Below, piece by piece: positions 4,880-9,251 of a DNA stretch of 9,251 nucleotides. The notes under the pieces are model-generated. The model saw only the letters and a program-made list of their open reading frames with translations. It was not told the DNA's origin and ran no database searches. Numbering within the stretch: the stretch's first letter is position 1; each line of letters begins with the position of its first letter. The position numbers and the translations under genes are program-made. This DNA is from Desulfobacteraceae bacterium (GTDB lineage: Bacteria; Desulfobacterota; DSM-4660; Desulfatiglandales; Desulfatiglandaceae). The stretch is taken from contig CP070700.1 in NCBI GenBank assembly GCA_020349865.1, positions 2,885,743 to 2,894,993 of the forward strand, given 5' to 3'.

Positions 4880-5887
4880 ATGAAAGAACAACTCCTTGAG
4901 CTTGAAAAAACAGCGCTGAAAGAGCTGGAGGGGACCAATGATACCCGAGAGCTTGAAAAGTTCAGGGTTACATACCTTGGCAAGAAGGGTGTTCTCACCT
5001 CCTTAATGAGAAGGCTTGGTGAATTACCACCTGATGAACGGCCAGAGGCAGGCAAATTGGCTAACGTTATCAAGCGCAACCTTTCAAAGCACTTTGAAGA
5101 GGCCCGGGATAGTCTCGTAACCGCAAAGGCAAAGCAGACCACTTTCCTGGATGTCACGTTACCGGGTAGGGAACCGCTTCGGGGGCACCTCCATCCCATT
5201 ACTTTAGTTATCAAGGAGGTCTGCCGGATTTTTTCAAGGATGGGATTTACCGTGGTGAAGGGCCCTAACGTGGAACTGGATTATTATAATTTTGAGGCCC
5301 TCAATTTTCCCAAAGATCATCCTGCAAGGGATATGCAGGACACGCTTTATGTCTCCGAGAATGTGGTATTACGAACGCACACCTCGAATATGCAAGTTAG
5401 AGTTATGGAAGCCCAAAAGCCTCCTGTAAGTGTAATAGCACCAGGAAAGGTTTACAGAAGAGATTCGGACGTTTCACATACCCCTATGTTCCATCAGTTA
5501 GAGGGTTTCTTGGTGGATAAGGGAGTCAGTTTCGGGGATCTGAAAGGGACGTTAACGAGTTTTGTGCACCAGATGTTTGGCCGCGGGACCGCTCTGAGAT
5601 TTAGACCGAGTTTCTTTCCTTTCACTGAACCCAGCGCAGAGGTGGATATACAGTGCGTTATCTGCGGAGGAAAGGGCTGTCGGACCTGCTCCCACACCGG
5701 CTGGTTGGAAATTTTAGGCTCCGGCATGATAGACCCTGAAGTGTATGGTTTTGTCGGTTATGATCCCGAAGTTTACTCCGGTTTTGCTTTTGGAATGGGT
5801 TTTGAAAGAATAGCAATGCTTAAATACGGTATAGATGACATACAACTGTTTTTTAGAAATGACATGCGTTTTTTAAGGCAGTTTTGA
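4880..5887 (+). CDS. pheS: Phenylalanyl-tRNA synthetase alpha subunit
   Basis: Catalytic subunit of the alpha2-beta2 class II enzyme that charges tRNA-Phe in the cytoplasm. At 335 residues it is close to the usual 327-350. The first 85 residues form the N-terminal coiled coil that reaches the tRNA. Motif 1 lies around 105-133 ([14 protein letters not shown]). Motif 2 is around 189-209 ([21 protein letters not shown]) and motif 3 around 301-318 ([18 protein letters not shown]), with A303 at the position that sets the size of the amino acid pocket. A CxxC-x4-CxxC cluster (C259, C262, C267, C270) precedes TGWLEILG. This insertion is known in many bacterial PheS proteins and looks like a zinc site. 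The ribosome binding site of ATG 4880 is weak (TTAGG). No pheM-like leader peptide or attenuator lies in the 50-base gap after rplT. Confidence 0.98.
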   Translation: MKEQLLELEKTALKELEGTNDTRELEKFRVTYLGKKGVLTSLMRRLGELPPDERPEAGKLANVIKRNLSKHFEEARDSLVTAKAKQTTFLDVTLPGREPLRGHLHPITLVIKEVCRIFSRMGFTVVKGPNVELDYYNFEALNFPKDHPARDMQDTLYVSENVVLRTHTSNMQVRVMEAQKPPVSVIAPGKVYRRDSDVSHTPMFHQLEGFLVDKGVSFGDLKGTLTSFVHQMFGRGTALRFRPSFFPFTEPSAEVDIQCVICGGKGCRTCSHTGWLEILGSGMIDPEVYGFVGYDPEVYSGFAFGMGFERIAMLKYGIDDIQLFFRNDMRFLRQF

Positions 5888-6058
5888 AGGTAAGTGAATT
5901 GAAGGGGGCTAAAACGCTTTGCTCTGTCTGAGCCGCACGGCGAGACCTTGAGTCGTTCGGCTGACATTTGTTTGATTGAAAATTTAACAAGAAGTCAATC
6001 CTCAGCAGTAAAACCCTAATATCTAACCTTTAATTTGTGACATAATCAGTGATTCACC
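5888..6058 (+). promoter_or_regulatory. 171-nt pheS-pheT spacer with a hairpin and a possible extended -10 promoter
   Basis: The spacer is long for two subunits of one enzyme and contains no ATG on the plus strand. GTC-tg-AGCCG (5926-5935) can pair with CGGCT-GAC (5958-5965). Further right, TGA followed by CATAAT (6038-6046) matches an extended -10 element and stands 12 bases before the pheT ATG, so a transcript from it would begin about five bases before the start codon. No good -35 is present. pheT also has no recognisable ribosome binding site, which fits an almost leaderless message, but this remains inference. Confidence 0.3.
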
Positions 6059-8473
6059 ATGAAATTAAGCCTAAACTGGTTAAAAGACTATGTAGATATC
6101 CAAATGTCACCCAATGAGCTTGGCCAGCTCCTGACCATGAACGGACTGGAGGTGGAAGGGATTATGGCCGTTGGACAGTCCCTTGAGGATATTGTGGTGG
6201 CAAGGGTAGTGGCTGTGAAACCGCATCCAGGGGCGGATAACTTGTTCGTTTGCCAGGCAGATACCGGTCGAGATACGGTGCAGACCGTCTGTGGCGCGCC
6301 TAATGTCAAGGAGGGGATCTTGACCCCATTGGCCTTACCAGGTGCAAAGCTGCCGGACGGTACAGTAATCAAGGAAGGCCCGATACGGGGAGAGATGTCC
6401 ACAGGAATGCTTCTGGCGGAAGACGAAATGGGCTTGACCGACGACCATACTGGTATCATGGTTCTTGCCCCTGATGCCGTACCTGGTAAACCATTGCCTT
6501 CTGTACTCCCTCTCGCGGATCAGATCTTTGACGTGGACATCACGCCCAATCGTCCTGACTGCGCGTGCGTTTTGGGGATTGCCCGAGAGATTGCAGCAGC
6601 AACAGGGCAAAGATTAAAGCTACCAAAGATAGAAATACATGATGCAGGCCCCGCCATTGAGCAGCTTTCAAGCGTTACGATTACGGATCCTTCGGGATGC
6701 CCACGTTACGCCGCAGGCATGATTCAAGGCGTTGGTCTTGGCCCCTCGCCATTTTGGATGAGATATCGGCTGTACCTTTCCGGAATTAGAAGTATTAACA
6801 ACATTGTTGATGTAACCAACTATGTAATGTTGGAGATGGGCCAGCCTTTGCATGCTTTTGACTACCATCGGTTGAGGGAAAATAGGATTGTGGTAAGGCG
6901 AGCAATGGAGGGGGAGGTTTTTACAACGCTTGATGGCGAGACACACACGCTTAATAGAGAAAACCTTATGATTTGCGATGGAGAGCGGCCTGTGGCACTG
7001 GCAGGAATCATGGGAGGGCTCAATTCGGAGATATTTTCGGGAACGGAGGATGTCCTTATTGAGAGCGCTTTTTTTGATCCTGTGACCATTCGTAGGGGTT
7101 CAAAGCGTCTCGGACTGGCTACGGAGGCATCCTATCGTTTTGAAAGAGGTGCCGACATTGGGGGTGTCACCACTGCGCTGAAGCGAGCTATTTCGCTGAT
7201 TTCTCAGCTTGCAGGGGGAAAGATTGCCGCGGGATTTATCGATAATTATCCGAAGCTTCACAACCCTCCGGTTATTGACCTCAGGATCGACAAGACGAAT
7301 CGTCTTTTGGGTATCGGTCTTTCAAGGGATGCTATTGGCGGGTATTTAAGGGCATTGGAGATGGATGTGCAGGATATAAATGAGAATGAACTGAAGGTTA
7401 TACCTCCACCTTTTCGAGTGGATATTGCCCGGGATGTGGATCTCATGGAAGAAGTGGCAAGGCTTAGCGGATACGATAACATACCTGTAACATATCCAAA
7501 TATCAGGCCTTCGGAGAAGGGGGAGACCCCAGAGCTTCTCGTCGGTGACCAGATAAGATCAATCATGGTGGGGAATGGTTTTACCGAAATCATCACGTAC
7601 GGTTTCATATCCCCGGATTCTGCGGACAAACTTGGTGCAAAAACGGGAAGCACCTTAAGGTCGTTTGTCAAGCTCTTGAATCCCCTTACGGTTGACCAAT
7701 CGGTCATGCGTACATCTCTGATTCCGGGGCTTCTGGCAACAGTCAAGACCAATATCCTTCATGATGAAAGGGACCTGAAGTTATTTGAGCTGGGAAAGGT
7801 ATTCATAGCCAATGAGGAGGCTGAGCTTCCGTTTGAAAAAATCTATTTGGCCGCTTTGATGACCGGACTGTACCGGAAGAAAGCATGGAAGTGTGATGAG
7901 AGGTATGTGGACTTCTGGGATATTAAGGGTGCCGTAGAGGTCATGTTAAAAGAATTAGGCGTCAAAGAAGTGATGTTTAAAAAGAAAACCGGAATCCCAG
8001 GGTATGATACGAATCGTTGTTCGGGCATTTTGTGTTCCGGTTCTCTTGTCGGGTATCTGGGCCGGGTTTCACCTGTGGTTATGGAAGCATATGACGCGGC
8101 AAAAGAGGATGCTTATCTCTTTGAGATTGATATTGAGGCCCTATTGCAAAACATTTCTGGAACAACGAAATTCAGACCGGTTGCAAAATTTCCGGCTGTT
8201 AACAGGGACATTTCTATCATTGTCAAGCGAGAACTGGAAAGCGCCGGAATCATGGAAATAATAAAACGAGAGGGTGGGGAGCTGGTTGAATCCGTCAATA
8301 TCTTTGATGTGTATGAAGGCAAAAACGTAGATCCCTCAGAAAAGGCTGTAGCTCTTAGTATCCGGTATAGATCAAAAGATAGAACGCTTGATGGAGAAGA
8401 GGCGAACAGGTTGCACGAGTCTGTTATTGACAAAATAAGGCAGAAAACAGGAGGTAGGTTAAGGGAGGGCTAA
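6059..8473 (+). CDS. pheT: Phenylalanyl-tRNA synthetase beta subunit
   Basis: This subunit pairs with PheS, binds tRNA-Phe and removes misattached tyrosine. At 804 residues it has full length. Domains in order are the start MKLSLNWLKDYVDI, the tRNA-binding OB fold (about 39-148, VVARVVAVKPHPGADNL), the B3/B4 editing domain (about 210-390) with GQPLHAFD at 261-268 and the TEASYRFERGAD segment at 355-366, the B5 domain (about 402-475), the catalytic-like core (about 490-695) and the C-terminal ferredoxin-fold anticodon-binding domain (about 706-803, FPAVNRDISI). An in-frame TGA nine bases upstream fixes the start at 6059. No Shine-Dalgarno sequence is visible there, which is unusual beside the other genes of the cluster. 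The stop lies four bases before the GTG of the merR-type gene. Confidence 0.98.
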   Translation: MKLSLNWLKDYVDIQMSPNELGQLLTMNGLEVEGIMAVGQSLEDIVVARVVAVKPHPGADNLFVCQADTGRDTVQTVCGAPNVKEGILTPLALPGAKLPDGTVIKEGPIRGEMSTGMLLAEDEMGLTDDHTGIMVLAPDAVPGKPLPSVLPLADQIFDVDITPNRPDCACVLGIAREIAAATGQRLKLPKIEIHDAGPAIEQLSSVTITDPSGCPRYAAGMIQGVGLGPSPFWMRYRLYLSGIRSINNIVDVTNYVMLEMGQPLHAFDYHRLRENRIVVRRAMEGEVFTTLDGETHTLNRENLMICDGERPVALAGIMGGLNSEIFSGTEDVLIESAFFDPVTIRRGSKRLGLATEASYRFERGADIGGVTTALKRAISLISQLAGGKIAAGFIDNYPKLHNPPVIDLRIDKTNRLLGIGLSRDAIGGYLRALEMDVQDINENELKVIPPPFRVDIARDVDLMEEVARLSGYDNIPVTYPNIRPSEKGETPELLVGDQIRSIMVGNGFTEIITYGFISPDSADKLGAKTGSTLRSFVKLLNPLTVDQSVMRTSLIPGLLATVKTNILHDERDLKLFELGKVFIANEEAELPFEKIYLAALMTGLYRKKAWKCDERYVDFWDIKGAVEVMLKELGVKEVMFKKKTGIPGYDTNRCSGILCSGSLVGYLGRVSPVVMEAYDAAKEDAYLFEIDIEALLQNISGTTKFRPVAKFPAVNRDISIIVKRELESAGIMEIIKREGGELVESVNIFDVYEGKNVDPSEKAVALSIRYRSKDRTLDGEEANRLHESVIDKIRQKTGGRLREG

Positions 8474-8477
8474 GACC

Positions 8478-8804
8478 GTGGTCCAGATTCCTGATGATAA
8501 GCGTTACTTCCGTATTGGTGAAGCCAGTCGCATCATAGGTGTTGAACCCTATGTTTTGAGATATTGGGAAAGCGAATTTTCCCAGATTAGGCCAGAAAGG
8601 GCCGATTCAAACCAGAGGACATACCAAAGACAAGATCTGGAGAACCTCCTTAAAGTAAAAAAGCTCCTTTACGAAGATAGAATGACCATTGAAGGGGCTA
8701 AGCGACGCCTGAAGCAGGAAAAAGACAAAAAAGTTACCGTTGATCGTACATTATTAGAAGATATGAAAACTGAACTAAAAGAGATCCTCAAGCTGCTTGC
8801 ATAG
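8478..8804 (+). CDS. Short MerR-family DNA-binding regulator
   Basis: A 108-residue protein with a MerR-type winged helix-turn-helix at about 9-80. The helix-turn-helix is IGEASRIIGVEPYVLRYWE (13-31), the wing region contains QRTYQRQDLENLL (46-58), and a helix IEGAKRRLKQE (71-81) follows. The C-terminus (82-108) is a short charged helix, probably for dimer formation. There is no effector-binding domain and no cysteine cluster, so it is not a metal sensor of the MerR or CueR kind. The GTG start at 8478 is supported by GGGAGGG (8463-8469) at eight bases and by the close fit to pheT. A small MerR protein after pheT, usually with ihfA between them, is normal in Desulfobacterota. Here ihfA is absent. 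Its target genes are unknown, and co-expression with pheT is likely. Confidence 0.9.
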   Translation: MVQIPDDKRYFRIGEASRIIGVEPYVLRYWESEFSQIRPERADSNQRTYQRQDLENLLKVKKLLYEDRMTIEGAKRRLKQEKDKKVTVDRTLLEDMKTELKEILKLLA

Positions 8805-8935
8805 AGACTTTTTAAAAACGCCCTCTCTTGCCCAATCTCTGCGCGTACTCCATGGCATATGACGCCTGTGTTGCTCACGGACCAACCTCGAATATGAAGC
8901 CGCCTGAGTTAATGCTCGAAATCCCGCTTCAACAG

Positions 8936-8963
8936 AAAAAATCCTGGCTTCCCGGTATTTTTT
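8936..8963. terminator. Likely bidirectional intrinsic terminator after merR
   Basis: AAAAAAT (8936-8942) pairs with ATTTTTT (8957-8963). Inside, after one mismatched pair, CTGG (8944-8947) pairs with CCGG (8952-8955) around the loop CTTC. The A-tract and T-tract flank the stem, so it could stop transcription from both sides. It lies about 130 bases after merR and would end the cluster transcript. The GC part of the stem is short, so strength is uncertain. Confidence 0.5.
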
Positions 8964-9025
8964 AACAAATTGTAATTATGGTATTAGTTTAGCGCTTTGA
9001 AAATAGTTCTTGCTTGTTCGTGTCC

Positions 9026-9196
9026 TTACTCAGACAGGCAAAGGGCCGCGGGTATCTCTTTCAGAAAGACCGCAAAAACCTTCATCATTCCATCGAACGG
9101 CAGATTGGACTTAAAACTCAGCCCAGGACAGCCCCATAAGACACACTCCTTTGCAACAGTAGTCCTCACCGCCTGCTCCACGCCCCTGTTCAGGGC
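9026..9196 (-). other. 56-codon open frame of unknown nature inside the terminal inverted repeat
   Basis: On the minus strand a frame runs from just after a TGA (9197-9199) to a TAA (9026-9028). The translation, with stretches such as VEQAVRTTVAKECVLWGC and FDGMMKVFAVFLKEIPAAL, looks protein-like in composition, but I do not recognise a family. The only early start is GTG at 9179-9181, whose ribosome binding site would be too close. It overlaps the inverted repeat at 9056-9073 and the hairpin at 9180-9207. It is more likely a piece of a repeated element or a decayed gene than a working gene. Confidence 0.2.
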
Positions 9197-9251
9197 TCAG
9201 GGGGCGTTCGACCAGCTTGTAAGAATTTGTGTTGCGGCCCTTCTGAAAGAG
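9056..9251. repeat. Imperfect 18-bp inverted repeat bounding about 196 bp
   Basis: CTCTTTCAGAAAGACCGC (9056-9073) and GCGGCCCTTCTGAAAGAG (9234-9251) are inverted copies with 16 of 18 positions matching. The right copy reaches the last base of the window, so the repeat may be longer. The segment between contains a GC-rich hairpin and part of an open frame, but no transposase. It could be a small non-autonomous mobile element, an intergenic repeat, or one large RNA hairpin. Confidence 0.5.
9180..9207. repeat. GC-rich hairpin with a bulged G
   Basis: ACGCCCCTG (9180-9188) can pair with CAGGGGGCGT (9198-9207) around the loop TTCAGGGCT, leaving one G bulged. An alternative shorter hairpin is CCCTG-TT-CAGGG. 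No T-tract follows on either strand, so it is not a terminator. It lies inside the inverted repeat of 9056-9251. Confidence 0.5.

Larger units (their letters stand above)
8805..9251. other. Intergenic stretch at the right end, with structures but no confident gene
   Basis: After merR I find no reading frame that I can assign. The first 130 bases contain nothing recognisable. A likely terminator lies at 8936-8963. The last 200 bases hold an imperfect inverted repeat, a GC-rich hairpin and a 56-codon open frame on the minus strand, each listed separately. The base composition becomes more GC-rich towards the end. Confidence 0.5.

Noticed and set aside
5890..5950. A small frame starting at TTG after AAGGGGG in the pheS-pheT spacer
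   Set aside because: It has only ten codons, its spacing is too long and its content is not notable.
1..9251. CRISPR array, phage genes or a defence island
   Set aside because: No spaced repeat array, capsid, toxin-antitoxin or nuclease gene is present. Repeats found are short and isolated.

Overview
The window looks like chromosomal DNA of a Gram-negative bacterium, most likely a member of the Desulfobacterota (former Deltaproteobacteria). This is inferred from the gene order thrS-infC-rpmI-rplT-pheS-pheT-merR, the four-cysteine form of PheS, the merR-type gene after pheT and the moderate base composition. I cannot name a genus.

Left part (1 to about 1260) is decayed accessory DNA. Positions 1-447 hold no gene I can support, apart from a possible promoter and palindrome. 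A strong ribosome binding site then starts a metallo-beta-lactamase-fold gene (448) that is broken by an in-frame TAG and loses its C-terminal part near 650. At that point it meets, tail to tail, the truncated remains of a minus-strand gene whose N-terminus begins CAKWRWEFLRR. This is followed by direct repeats and by the 3' part of a tRNA-Val(GAC) gene (about 1168-1215), which is followed by a good intrinsic terminator. I read this as the scar of an integrative element inserted in a tRNA-Val gene, with its interior and its integrase lost.

Right part (about 1280-8804) is a translation gene cluster on the plus strand. A candidate promoter and a roughly 280-nt structured leader precede thrS (threonyl-tRNA synthetase). 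It is followed by infC (IF3), rpmI (L35), rplT (L20), pheS and pheT (the two subunits of phenylalanyl-tRNA synthetase) and a short MerR-type regulator. All are intact and full length. The spacers carry structure: a long hairpin before rpmI, a heptamer array before rplT, and a 171-nt spacer before pheT with a possible extended -10 promoter almost touching the start codon. The infC ribosome binding site is placed better for an ATA codon than for the annotated ATG. ihfA, usual between pheT and merR in relatives, is absent from this locus.

Right end (8805-9251) has no confident gene. It holds a likely terminator, an 18-bp imperfect inverted repeat about 196 bp across that reaches the window edge, a GC-rich hairpin and a 56-codon minus-strand open frame of unknown origin.

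Nothing here is a clear new defence or mobile system. The points most worth a second look are the tRNA-Val scar, the infC start, the ribosomal protein spacer structures and the terminal inverted-repeat element.
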